64,000 nt of DNA, taken from Galdieria sulphuraria (Eukaryota; Rhodophyta; Bangiophyceae; Galdieriales; Galdieriaceae). Location of the stretch: positions 118,501 to 182,500 of the forward strand of contig NW_005178457.1 in NCBI RefSeq assembly GCF_000341285.1, in the 5' to 3' direction. Below are positions 22,920 to 32,476 of the stretch, in pieces (position 1 is the first letter of the stretch; each line of letters begins with the position of its first letter). A program made the translations under genes and the position numbers. The notes beneath the pieces were generated by a model that worked only from the letters and a program-made list of their open reading frames with translations, made no database searches and was not told the origin of the DNA.

Positions 22920-23636
22920 ATGATTCCTTATCGTACAAGTGATCGTCTTTGGCAATGTTTGTCTCATCGCAAGTTGAGCTCTTTCAAGTCTTTGATAGGA
23001 GAAACAAATGGAAATAGAATGAAACTTGATGGTAACGTGATATTCCAGTAAAATATAGAACTATGATGACTTTAGATAGGATATTCGGGAGCGTATTTCG
23101 TTGTAAATAATGTGGAAGTGAGAAGTTCAGTAAGTATGCAGCAACTAACGAGAGAACTGAGAGTTTCAACTCGGGGCATAAATAAAGATACTGCTATTGC
23201 CTCATACAGGTTATTTATGGAGACCACAAACTTTTGCAGAGGTCACTCCCAACTCCTTTACTTTGTTTCGCTTGTTAGTCCCTAAACTTGGTAAGATTAG
23301 AGTCATCTGGTCATTCATGTTTTTGTTATTGTTTTATAGATATATTGATTGTGGGCGGAGGGAGTGTTACACCTGTAAGAGTTGCGTTAAGTTTTGTTGC
23401 TTGAATCGGTTATTGAATATTTTCCAATTGGATAGCATCTTTCAGAGGAAAACTATCGACAAGTATCTTCTGTTTGTCAAGCTTTCGAATTGTTAAAGAC
23501 AGTAAGAGAATCAACTCTATGTGCTTCTGAATATCTTTGAATCTTGCGCTAATAGGAAGATGCGTGTTCTTTGTTTAATCTTATGAATGAAGAAGGTCGG
23601 CATGTAGGAGCTGCATTAATAAGAGCAGGATTTTAA
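22920..23636 (+). CDS. NDUFAF3-like complex I assembly factor (Mth938/DUF498 domain)
   Basis: Six short exons: 22920-23031, 23080-23129, 23188-23290, 23340-23395, 23436-23501 and 23556-23636; 155 residues. NDUFAF3 helps assemble mitochondrial complex I. Seen after splicing: GYSGAYFVVNNVEVRSS, ILLLPHTGYLWRP, TPNSFTLFRLLVPKLDILIVG, GGGSV, and the family's last block DACSLFNLMNEEGRHVGAALI. Each splice was accepted because it restores a conserved block and phase. The N-terminal 35 residues are basic and could target mitochondria. Exon 4 to 5 uses a 40-base intron, the shortest in this gene. The start codon lies 20 bases from the argC start on the other strand. Confidence 0.8.
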
Positions 23637-23707
23637 ATAGAAATCTTTGGATATGGTTTGGAACATTTTGTGAGACCACATTTCTTCATACAGGTTAGGA
23701 TAAGTTT

Positions 23708-24583
23708 TCAAAAACTGCTACATGCCTGGTAATGAGATTCGTCAATCGTCGTATAGATATGCCCTTCTTCCATAAGAAAGTGAATGGCTTCATGAATATC
23801 CTTTGGAGCAAACTTTTGTTTCAGACTGGCTATAATTTCCTCAGTGCTTGTACCTCTATAATCTTTAGATATTTGACGGATCGTCAACAATACACTTTGT
23901 TGAATCGGGCTAAAGCTAGAATCGTTCATATTATCTGTGAAATGGTCAAAATGTTCTGATTGTATTCCACTTCCAATGGAACTATTCATAGTTTGCTTGC
24001 TTTTGCTAGTTGGGCCGTGCGTTTGTTGAAGATATACTTGAATAACTTGTAAGCGATGGAATAAAATTTCGTTCATATCTTCGATTGGTTGTATATGGTG
24101 TGCTTTTACAGACCTCTCCCCGTTAAACTCTCTCAAGCTGCCAAAAACGCGCACCCACACACCGGGTTGAAGTGCTTCTCTTCTATGTGCTTGATATTCG
24201 GAATCATTATCTAGCATATAGAGACGAACTTCCATGGTCGCAGTTCCGTCTTCTATTTGGTAACACAAGTTTGTAGAAAGCTCGTCCAACTTGACTATGT
24301 AGCCAACGAAGGTAACGTTTCTAAGTGGTGTGTTGTTTACCTGAAAGGCATCATCTGGATGTTCTTGAGTTGCATGCACTAGCTGGTTCAGTGAAACAGG
24401 TTGTAGTGCTTGGTTCCTATCCACTGTAGTCTGCAACGCAGGTGCGTATTTAGAGGGACTGGTAAAAGGGTCAGAAGCAAAGGATTGACCTGTTTGAGGA
24501 AAAGGCTGAAATGTTCCACCTAGGTTAAAATTAGCCCCAAATAAAGAGTTGTTCATATTATGTCTGTTCAAGTCGGTTGTCAT
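23708..24583 (-). CDS. RPA2: Replication protein A 32 kDa subunit (RPA2)
   Basis: Single exon, 291 residues. RPA2 is the middle subunit of the heterotrimer that coats single-stranded DNA. Seen: an N-terminal Gly/Ser/Pro/Gln-rich tail of about 60 residues (phosphorylation region in other species), QPVSLNQLVHATQEHPDDAFQV, the OB fold NVTFVGYIVKLDELSTNLCYQIEDGT, VWVRVFGSLREFNGERSVKAHHI and IEDMNEILFHRLQVIQVYL, then a linker and a C-terminal winged helix (QSVLLTIRQIS through EGHIYTTIDESHY). Size and domain order match the family. It ends 72 bases from the convergent NDUFAF3-like gene. Confidence 0.92.
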   Translation of the reverse strand: MTTDLNRHNMNNSLFGANFNLGGTFQPFPQTGQSFASDPFTSPSKYAPALQTTVDRNQALQPVSLNQLVHATQEHPDDAFQVNNTPLRNVTFVGYIVKLDELSTNLCYQIEDGTATMEVRLYMLDNDSEYQAHRREALQPGVWVRVFGSLREFNGERSVKAHHIQPIEDMNEILFHRLQVIQVYLQQTHGPTSKSKQTMNSSIGSGIQSEHFDHFTDNMNDSSFSPIQQSVLLTIRQISKDYRGTSTEEIIASLKQKFAPKDIHEAIHFLMEEGHIYTTIDESHYQACSSF

Positions 24584-24906
24584 AAGTTTTTACAAAGGTT
24601 CAAGTATGGCTCTCTACTGAAAACAGGAAATAGTTGAGCGCCAAAATGAAGAGTTCGGCCCAAATTCAAAAATATGGCCAAGAGAATTGAAATAGAGGAG
24701 TGATTCAGCTTAATTCTATCTTATCTCCGTAGTTTTGAGGTATTATCTAAATTATACTTTTGACCTTTTATAATTCACTAGCATCTCATCTTACAATAGA
24801 CTATCAACTCTTCACGAGTTGCCCGAATGATATATACATTTACTGCCTTTTCTACGAACCACGTTGCTCCTGGCAAGTTTAGAAATCCTTGGACTCTCTC
24901 TCCTAT

Positions 24907-24952
<46 letters not shown>

Positions 24953-25279
24953 TGATCCCAAGGTTGGGCAACTGCTTTATAGAAAAAACTTAATTGGACG
25001 ATTCCTTCATAACGATCACTTTCTGTTCTTAGTCGAGCCATAGAATATGAGACTCGACTTCCAAGGAAAGATGAAACAATTAAAATATCTCAACAATGAA
25101 AACTGCTGAATTAAAAGTCAGTCTCTATTGCATTTTAAGAGCATTTATTTCATAGCTTCCTTATTCAATGTGTGACAATTGTCATAGCTCGAGTGGACTT
25201 TCCTCATAGAACAGCATGTCCAAAGGACGTTATGCCTGCCATACAAAGAAAGCATTTCATCCTTCTTTAGTTTTTGACA
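24584..25279. other. Intergenic region with a TA microsatellite
   Basis: Between the divergent RPA2 and GST genes. It holds the dinucleotide repeat at 24908-24945. An 87-codon frame on the minus strand (24778-25041) runs through the repeat, giving an alternating Tyr-Ile stretch; it starts with an ATG (MARLRTESDRYEGIVQL) but shows no recognisable domain. It could be a small fast-changing gene with an intron carrying the repeat, or chance. Confidence 0.4.
24908..24945. repeat. (TA)n microsatellite
   Basis: About 19 TA units in a row with no interruption, in the spacer between RPA2 and GST. Likely length-polymorphic. Confidence 0.9.
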
Positions 25280-25981
25280 ATGGAACTTTCGTTTCTGTAT
25301 GCCCCAATATGTCCTTTTGCACAGAGAACTTGGATACTTTTGAAGAAACTAAAAGTTCACTTTAAAGAAGTAATCATTGAGCTTGGAAAGGATAACAGAG
25401 AACCTTGGTTTTTGGAACTGAACCCGTTGGGGAAGGTGCCAGTATTACGAGTACGTGAAGCCGTAGAAGAAAAAGAAGCCATCATTTATGAGTCCTTGGT
25501 TTGCAATGAATATCTGAACGAAGTTTATGCTGGAAACAAACTTCTTCCAGAACACGCTTCACAAAGAGCGTTTGCGAGGATCCTTTCTATCCGAGTAGAT
25601 GGCCTGATATCTGTTATGTTCAAACTACTTAAGACGAATCCAGAGGAAGATGGTCAAGGAGAGATCGAACTGTTGCAGCAAGTTTGCAAACAACTCCAAG
25701 TAATTGATGACCAAGTGAAGAACTCTGGAGGTCCTTATTTATTCGGAAAGAGTTGGACCCTTGCGGATATTGCTTACCTTCCTTTTGTAGAACGTGTTTC
25801 CTTGGTATTGAGCCAGTTCTTCAAAAAAGATATTCGTCAAATGGGTCTATCCTATTTCAACTTGTGGTTGAATACCTGGGACAAGGATCCCGACTACCTA
25901 GAAACCAAGCTTCCACTAGATCGTTTGTTACCGGTTTACAAAAAGTATGCTCATGAGGGTTTGTTGAAACGATTGGAATAA
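25280..25981 (+). CDS. Glutathione S-transferase, cysteine type
   Basis: Single exon, 233 residues from the ATG at 25280. The N-terminal thioredoxin fold carries the active-site Cys in APICPFAQRTWILLKKL, the cis-Pro of GKVPVLRV and the glutathione-binding Glu-Ser of YESLVCNEYLNE. The C-terminal helical domain has GPYLFGKSWTLADIAYLPFVER, the conserved GST-C folding motif. A Cys instead of Ser or Tyr at the active site groups it with the omega, lambda and dehydroascorbate-reductase types, so it is more likely a thiol transferase or ascorbate recycler than a conjugating enzyme. No targeting peptide, so probably cytosolic. Confidence 0.88.
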   Translation: MELSFLYAPICPFAQRTWILLKKLKVHFKEVIIELGKDNREPWFLELNPLGKVPVLRVREAVEEKEAIIYESLVCNEYLNEVYAGNKLLPEHASQRAFARILSIRVDGLISVMFKLLKTNPEEDGQGEIELLQQVCKQLQVIDDQVKNSGGPYLFGKSWTLADIAYLPFVERVSLVLSQFFKKDIRQMGLSYFNLWLNTWDKDPDYLETKLPLDRLLPVYKKYAHEGLLKRLE

Positions 25982-26122
25982 ATAAACTATATACATAAGT
26001 TTTTGGAACCTGCTTTGTATTTATTCTTTCTTTCTTCTAACTTTGACCACTTCATTCCATTTATCGGCGTCGTCCATTCCTTTCTCTCTTTGGGATTGTG
26101 GATAGTGTTAGTGTTTGTCAAC

Positions 26123-26928
26123 ATGACTGAAACAGCAAGGCAAGTAATGGTTCATTATTTATTTAAAGTGTTTTATATTTCTTGTATGATAGTTCTGCCA
26201 AGGTCCCAGAAACAATCTTGAAACGAAAGGCTCTTCATGAAAAGATCAGGACAAAGAGAGAAGAGCAAGCTGCCAAGTTGAAAAAACAACGACAAGAACG
26301 TAGAAAAGAAATCTTCAAAAGGGCTGAAAAGTATGTGAAAGAGTATAGAGAAAAGGAACGTGCCGAAATCGAAGCTCGTAGACGTGCAAAAGCCGAAAAG
26401 AAATTTTATGTACCTGCTGGAGCAAAAGTGGCCTTTGTTGTACGCATTCGAGGAATCAACGGTGTCGATCCCCGAACGCGGAAAATATTACAACTTTTAC
26501 GTTTGCGACAGATTCACAACGGTGTCTTTGTGAAAGTGAACGAGGCAACTATGCAAATGTTACACCGAGTTGAGCCTTATATTGCATATGGCTATCCAAG
26601 TCTGAAAAGTGTCCGTGATCTTATATATAAGAGGGGCTTTGTTAAAATAGGAAAGAGACGGGCATGGTCGCGAATTCCTTTAACGGACAATCGTCTTATT
26701 GAAGATGTTCTGGGAAAGTATGGCATAATTTGTGTGGAAGATATGATTCACGAAATCTATACTTGTGGGCGACGTTTCAAGAAAGTGAACAATTTTTTGT
26801 GGCCTTTTAAGTTGAACTCTCCAAGAGGTGGTTTCTCACGTCATGGAAAGCGTAGACATTTCATTGAAGGTGGTGAATTTGGTAATCGTGAGCATTTAAT
26901 CGATAGACTCATTAAGAAAATGATTTGA
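26123..26928 (+). CDS. RPL7: Cytosolic ribosomal protein uL30 (L7)
   Basis: Exons 26123-26139 and 26193-26928, about 250 residues. Seen: [18 protein letters not shown], a long basic helix of Arg/Lys/Glu, then the uL30 domain with [56 protein letters not shown], and [18 protein letters not shown] at the end. All are signature blocks of eukaryotic L7. The five-codon first exon is typical of ribosomal-protein genes. The splice that keeps the frame uses a GC donor (AG|GCAAGT) rather than GT; no GT site nearby gives the right phase. The 3' end converges on the next gene with 22 bases between stops. Confidence 0.93.
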
Positions 26929-26950
26929 ACGGAATATAAAGACATCATTT

Positions 26951-27846
26951 TCATTTCATACATATGTATGCTTCATTATTATCGTTTATTGGTTGTTCAT
27001 TTCCGTATTGAAGTATTCGACGAGGCATGTCTTCTTTGGCATGCCATACTGTTTCTGGTATTGGTCTTGAGATTTGTAAAGGCTTGTATGGTATAGTCGA
27101 ATCATATTTGGTTCGTAGCTTTGTTGGTAAAAAAGGAAATCTCTTCATAAGGGAAGGGTTGGTCGTGATATCTCTCTCCATTTTGTCTTCAACATTTTGC
27201 TTTCTTCCAAGTGTCCACTTTGTCGATGAAAGCGAGTTGGTTCCCCAAGTATTTGCAGATAATGCAAACATATGAATAGTACAGTATATCAAAATCAGTT
27301 CCAACCTTGTTTCTACAAAGAATTCGTATTCGGAATTGATACAAAAGCCAGGCTTTGAATGAGAAGAGTCCATGCAATGAACTCTGATTTCCTTCATATC
27401 AAAGTAAAAATTGCCATCCGTATGAGTTTTCATATCATAGCCTATAGAAAGATATTCCTTTTCTATCACCATCGTGAGGACTTCTCCTTGATGATTGAGC
27501 AATCCTGTGAATATAGCGCTTCCCATAAGTTCAAAGGACATTAATAGTTTTTCTACATAAGAACAGAGACGAATTTTTCCCAAATGGAAACTTTGCACTA
27601 CGATATCATTTTCAAGCTTTCGAGTCCATTCCACTTGTAGATTTTGATTTACGTCGTTTGGATTGGGAATATAAAAACATTCTGTAGAGACTAGCCTACA
27701 ATTATACTCATCTGAAACAAACCATTTCCATTTCATATCTTCCAAGAAACATTGTGAATCGAGTACGACTCGAGGAAGTAAAATCTTCCCCACTTGAGGT
27801 TGACAGAATTATTGAAAGTCTTTGAAAGTATACTTTTAGCTATCAT
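26951..27846 (-). CDS. Protein of unknown function
   Basis: Best model: a 13-base first exon 27846-27834 and a main exon 27792-26951 joined over a 41-base intron, 284 residues. The main exon by itself starts only with GTG, which is why a tiny first exon is proposed. Beta-strand-like alternation through the first 170 residues (IVVQSFHLGKIRLCSYV, AIFTGLLNHQGEVLTMVIEKEY) hints at an all-beta or clamp-like fold. The last 90 residues are rich in Pro, Arg and Asn and probably disordered. A stretch near residues 160-185 could be a retained intron. I do not recognise the family. Its start may overlap the stop of the small upstream gene. Confidence 0.5.
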
Positions 27847-28305
27847 CCATAAGTGAGAGAAACATTCTGACCTATAAAGATAATATCACTATAAGCCAAA
27901 ATAGAAAGAAGCTTTGGAGACAAATTGCAGGTCTAACAAAAGTTCATGATGAATCAAATTCACGTAAAACGCTTTCTTACAATATGCTTCGTTGACAAGG
28001 CAGACACACTGGAAGAACCTTTGCTTTCTTTCTTCCGTTCAAGGGCTTTTGCTAGTTGCTTTGCATCTTGTATGGCCTAAATCATCATGTTTTATTTAGC
28101 CGTAGACAAAAATGATTGGAACAGTACTATTCTGTCTACTTTGACTTACTTGGTCCCTTTCTTGATAAAGTTTTTCGATTATTTTTCCTAGTCGAATGCT
28201 TTCATTTCTGTCTTGAATATATTCATCATCAGAAATATTTTGAATGTTCATTGAGCATCCCAAAATGCTTTTCAAAATTTCATTTTGAAGGGAATTTCTA
28301 ATCAT
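27843..28305 (-). CDS. Small coiled-coil protein, unknown
   Basis: Model: exons 28305-28150, 28077-27981 and 27871-27843; about 93 residues. The first intron (GTAAGT donor, 72 bases) is convincing and joins LGKIIEKLYQERDQ to AIQDAKQLAKALERKKESK, giving one continuous heptad-like helix. The end is uncertain: without the second splice the frame runs on to a stop at 27889. The length and single helix suggest a subunit of a larger complex. No family recognised. If the three-exon model holds, its stop overlaps the next gene's ATG in the pattern ATGA. Confidence 0.4.
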
Positions 28306-28391
28306 TTAGCATTTTTCTTTCAATCGCTCTTTTGGTGAATTTAAAACATTTCGAAGGTATCTTTGAAAAGTTCTCAAACGAAAAGGCAGTT

Positions 28392-29430
28392 TTAAGAAGA
28401 ATTTGTTGATGGACATATTTGATTCTTCAACAACTGGATATGTAAAGGTGTTGTACGACAACAACCACCAACTACATCTGCATCACAGTCAAGCATATAA
28501 TCAACCCAACTTTGTATACTGTTCTTCATTTCCTGATTCCAATCTTTCTTTAAAGGATTGTAGACTTCTCCAGAATTAGGATACGCAATAATAAAAGTAG
28601 ATAAAGATAATCTCAACAATTGGTTACGGATGATGCTTATCAAAGAAGATATATATTGAGGAGGCACACAATTCACACCAATAGCAAAACAATTGGTCGT
28701 ACTACACAAGAATGGTACAATAGTCTCTATAGATGTGCCACAAGCCATTTCCGTCTCATTGCGACATTGTATACTTATCCAAAAAGGAATATAAAAATAC
28801 TTTCTAGTCATCAACTCAATAATCGCTTGTGCTTCTTCTATATCAGGAATTGTTTCAAAAGCAATAAAATCTGGGTCTTGTGCCACAAGAACCTCAAGGC
28901 GACTTGAATGAAATGATAAAAGTCGCTCTACAAGTGAATCAATGACTTGAATTATTTCACAAGTGAGAATAAAATACTTGCCTTTAGATACACCATAACA
29001 ACCTCTATATTCTGAACCATCAGCAAGATAAGCACCATAAGGACCACAGGAAGCTGCAACATAGCAATCTGTGGCAGACGGACTAAAGTTTTGAAAGGTT
29101 GAACGTGCTCGTTTACATAACTGAACACTACGAATCATCAACTCTTTTGCTTCAGATAAACTGTAACCTTCTTCCAAAAAGCCATCGAAAGAAGCCTATT
29201 ACGTAATTCAAAACACTTAAAAATAATTGACGAGGTAAAATAACGACCTGATAACTGGAACTGGTTATTATGTTTGCTCCTGCTTCCAAATAGGAAAGAT
29301 GTACTTGTTCGATAAGTTCAGGACACTCATCCAATAGTCTTGCAGACCATAGTTTTCCAATACTCAAGTCAAAACCTTTCCTTTCAAGTTCTGTTGCCAA
29401 ACCTCCATCCAGAAGCAGTTTCGGAGCCAT
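28392..29430 (-). CDS. Homocysteine S-methyltransferase
   Basis: Exons 29430-29248, 29195-28982 and 28945-28392; 316 residues. It moves a methyl group from S-methylmethionine (or AdoMet) to homocysteine, making methionine. Seen: LLLDGGLATELERKGFDL, HLSYLEAGANIITSSSYQ, ASCGPYGAYLADGSEYRGCYG, DFIAFETIPDIEEAQAI, FAIGVNCVPPQYI, IAYPNSGEVYN, and the zinc site GGCCRTTP near the C-terminus with the upstream Cys of GVNC. The second intron would be only 36 bases with a GC donor; because 36 is a multiple of three the frame stays open either way, and the spliced form matches the family spacing better. Single-domain enzyme, no targeting signal, head to head with a dehydrogenase gene. Confidence 0.88.
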
Positions 29431-29493
29431 CCGTAGAAATGGCAATACTCATATATCTTTTCTTTGGTTTTTGTGGTGGGAATATCGATTCAC

Positions 29494-30712
29494 ATGTGGC
29501 AATTGTTATCTCGTCTAGTCAACAACAAGTTACTGTTGACACAGTTAGGAAAGCAATGTAAAAGAGGATTGAGTTCTTCTACCGAAAAGAAACTGAATGT
29601 TGCGGTGATCGGTGGTGGTCGTATTGGCCAAGTACATATGGAAACCTTGTCTTTTCATACTCCCTTAGCTAAGCCCGTCATGATAGTAGATTTTATAGAA
29701 AAGGTTGCCAAATCAACAGCTGAAAAGTTTGGAGTTGCAAAATATTCCACTGATTTCAAAGATGTATTAAAGGATCCTAACATTGAGGCTGTTTGGATAT
29801 GTTCTCCCTCTTCCCAACACTCAGAGCAAATCAAGGCACTTGCTGCAGCTGGAAAACATATTTTCTGTGAAAAGCCGTTGGCGATAACTTTAAAAGAAGC
29901 TGAAGAGGTTATTGCAGCTGTCGAGAAAGCAAAAGTGAAGATGATGTTGGCCTTCCAACGTCGCTTTGATCCTAACTTTGCTAGAGCAAAGCAGTGCGTC
30001 CAATCAGGAGCAGTGGGAGATGTCTATGCAGTTCATCTTATCAGTCGAGATCCTGCTCCACCACCGATAGAATATATCCAAAGTTCTGGAGGTATTCATA
30101 ATGATATGGCTATTCATGACTTTGATATAGCTCGTTTTATGACTGGAAGTGAATGTGAAGAGATAATTGCTTATGGAGCTTGTCGTGTAGATCCAAAAAT
30201 CGCTTCAGAGGGAAAAGACATTGATACTGCAATAACTTTGCTCAAGGTACGTTTGTGTTCGATGGATACACTTTTAGACTAACTCGAAGAAGTTCAAAAA
30301 TGGTGCTTTTTGTACGATCGACAACTGTCGTCAATCTCCTTCAGGATATGATCAGCGAGTGGAAGTTTTTGGCTCCAAAGGACTTGTGCGTTTTGGTAAT
30401 AATTTTCCTAATAATGTTTTTATCGAAGATGGCCAGTCCATTCGAAGAAGTGATCTTCCCTTTAACTTCTTTATGGATCGGTAAGTATTTTTGCTACTAC
30501 ATTTTACTGAAATGCCTTTTGCACTCTAACATTATTCTAGTTATACGGATGCCTATCGTAATGAAACGAAAGAGTTTGTAAAATGCATATTGGAAAACAA
30601 AGAACCTCCTACAAGTGGTCGAGATGGAACTGCTGCAATGGCAATGGCTATCGCAGCTAAGAAAAGTCTTTTGGAGAAAAGGCCCGTAAAACTCTCCGAA
30701 ATAACTGCTTAA
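29494..30712 (+). CDS. Gfo/Idh/MocA dehydrogenase, myo-inositol 2-dehydrogenase-like
   Basis: Exons 29494-30246, 30293-30480 and 30541-30712; 370 residues. Seen: an N-terminal basic/Ser-rich presequence of about 35 residues, the NAD-binding motif VAVIGGGRIGQVH, WICSPSSQHSEQI, the catalytic Lys in HIFCEKPLA, FQRRFDPNFARAK, GGIHNDMAIHDFDIARFM with the conserved Asp and His, and the C-terminal AAMAMAIAAKKS. This pattern is closest to IolG-type inositol dehydrogenases, but substrates in this superfamily vary widely. The leader suggests an organelle, probably mitochondrial. Start set at the first ATG; an upstream TTG-initiated extension would enter the spacer shared with the facing methyltransferase gene. 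Confidence 0.85.
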
Positions 30713-30733
30713 GTTTCGTTTCATAAACTTTCT

Positions 30734-31287
30734 CTATTCTGTTTTGTCCAATATGTCTACTTCTTTTTCATTTCGAAACTCCATCAATAAGAAATCAATA
30801 TCTTCAATCACTTGAGAAAGAGTAAGATATTGTCTACTTAATATGGCTTGCTGTTCTGCAAGTTCCAAACCGTCTAACCTATCCTTGAAAAGTTTCATAT
30901 CTTTGCGAATCTTTTGGACGGAAACTGTAGTCTCCAATTTATACTTTTCTAATTGCTCCAACTGTTCTATCCACTCATAAATAGAGTGCTCATAAGAAAC
31001 ACTCGACTTTAGGTTGGCAAGTCTCTCATCCAAGGATTCTAGATGATTCTACCCATAAAAAGAATAACAACTAAAAATATGAAACTCACAAAACGTTCTT
31101 CTTCCAAACTTACCTTTACTTGTTGACATACTCTCATATACTGTTCCGCTGAAGAAAGAGTGGCTTCGTTTCTTACAAACTCTTGAAAGGCTTGTTCCAG
31201 AGCATTATAACAAACTGCTCTCTCTTCTTGCAACTCCAAAATGGTTTGACAAACCTCCATCCTGTACTTTTCACTTGCTACTTCCAT
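30734..31287 (-). CDS. REX1-B domain protein (DNA repair)
   Basis: Exons 31287-31114 and 31048-30734; 162 residues, nearly all helical. Seen: TILELQEERAVCYNALEQAFQ, YMRVCQQV, LDERL, and WIEQLEQLEKYKLETTVSVQ, which follow the order LQ.ER...Y...E.AF and LQ..EK.KLELTA of the REX1-B (required for excision 1) family. The family is named from a Chlamydomonas gene needed for repair of UV damage; its biochemical role is not well known. The first 17 bases of this CDS overlap the end of the RNase-H-fold gene upstream on the same strand, in a different frame. Confidence 0.7.
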
Positions 31288-32314
31288 TACAAAGAACAAA
31301 ACAGTTGAGGCGTTGTCCAAGTTCAGAAATGCTTCTCTGAATCCTATCTTCCTCTAGTCTCAATAGTTGAGCTTCAATATTTTTGTCAAGTGATTTGTTT
31401 CTTTCAGCTGCTTTGCTACGTTTTCTAGTTGAATTATTTGATATTATCAAGTCAGGATACTCTTCTAAAAGTTGTCTTTCTTCTTCCAATCGAATGGCAT
31501 ATCGAGCAGCTACATATGCATCGCTAATATCAAAATTGGTCGAACAAAAAGCTTTAGAACGTGGACGATATCGTGTTTCGAAACCTAAAAGAAAAGGATA
31601 GGCATGATCAAATACAATTTGCTTAATATCTTTGCTTGTGTTTTGTTTCTTTGACGATAAACCTAACCAACTTCTTGCTTTAGAGGCATGAAACTTGAAT
31701 GGCCTCCTTTGAAAGATCCAACGACACTCATAGGAAACTAGTGTATTCAATTCTGCAAGACCAAACAAGGAAACTGCTCTTGACTGACCAATGAGAAAAC
31801 GAAATAGATAAGCCTCCACACCAACTACCCAAGAGATATTCTTATTCACTCCAATAAACTCTTTGTAAAAGTGCTCTGTATCTGCTTTCAGGTGTACCAA
31901 CTCTTCCCTGACATAGTCCACTTTATCAAAAGCATCCGCTCCTTCCATATGTTGTAGATCAATCATACCGTGACGTATTGCTTGGCCTGTCCAACCTGAT
32001 ACTATCGCAAATCCTATTGACTTGGTATGAATATCAAGTCCTAAACTCAATAAAGTTTCGGAAGACAGTGTTGGTGTATCTTCTTTACTACTCTTGCTTT
32101 CAAAATAGGTCAAGGCTTTTGTTGGTTGTCTTTCTTTCTTCTGTGAATATTTGGATTTACAATAACTTGAACCAACCAAAACTCTAAAAGAAATACGATG
32201 GGAAGGAAGAACTGTTCTTTGAAACCAAGGCAATGAAACGAAAGTAACAATCAACATGAAAAGGATCAATTCAAAAAAATAACTTTTCACTGAAATGAAT
32301 TTGTTACATTCCAT
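31271..32314 (-). CDS. RNase-H-fold (RuvC/resolvase-like) protein with N-terminal leader
   Basis: Single exon, 347 residues. An N-terminal hydrophobic segment (about residues 12-30) is followed by a basic Ser/Lys-rich stretch, which may be a bipartite targeting leader. The core begins LGLDIHTKSIGFAIVSG, a first-strand Asp typical of RNase-H-like nucleases, then VVGVEAYLF with a Glu, and ends with FDISDAYVAARYAI, where Asp residues again sit in the expected catalytic position. That order (D...E...D.xD) fits Holliday-junction-resolvase-like enzymes of plastids or mitochondria. A C-terminal coiled coil of about 60 residues follows. The specific family is not certain; fold assignment is inference. 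Confidence 0.5.
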   Translation of the reverse strand: MECNKFISVKSYFFELILFMLIVTFVSLPWFQRTVLPSHRISFRVLVGSSYCKSKYSQKKERQPTKALTYFESKSSKEDTPTLSSETLLSLGLDIHTKSIGFAIVSGWTGQAIRHGMIDLQHMEGADAFDKVDYVREELVHLKADTEHFYKEFIGVNKNISWVVGVEAYLFRFLIGQSRAVSLFGLAELNTLVSYECRWIFQRRPFKFHASKARSWLGLSSKKQNTSKDIKQIVFDHAYPFLLGFETRYRPRSKAFCSTNFDISDAYVAARYAIRLEEERQLLEEYPDLIISNNSTRKRSKAAERNKSLDKNIEAQLLRLEEDRIQRSISELGQRLNCFVLCNGSSK

Positions 32315-32384
32315 TTATTCCTCAGGTAGAATAGAATCATACAATTGGCTGCAGTACCCACACTTTGCATATAACAGACTATCA

Positions 32385-32455
32385 AGACAATATCAAATCC
32401 GCAATGTTCCTCTCCTCTTTACAACGGAGTTGGAGAACATTCCTTCATAAGGGTC
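32385..32455 (-). promoter_or_regulatory. Candidate SECIS element in selD 3' UTR
   Basis: On the minus strand, starting about 30 bases after the selD stop, lie ATGA (32448-32445), a helix AATGTTC pairing with GAACATT, an AA 13 bases after ATGA in the apical loop, and on the return strand a GA within GGAT (32400-32397). This is the eukaryotic SECIS core layout: non-Watson-Crick quartet, helix, unpaired AA. Folding was judged by eye only. Confidence 0.6.
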
Positions 32456-32476
32456 TTGACCATAAAAATGATCTCT

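Noticed and set aside
24778-25041. Minus-strand frame with a long alternating Tyr-Ile stretch
   Set aside because: The stretch is just the TA repeat read in frame; the flanking residues show no domain. Mentioned in the spacer entry but not called as a gene.
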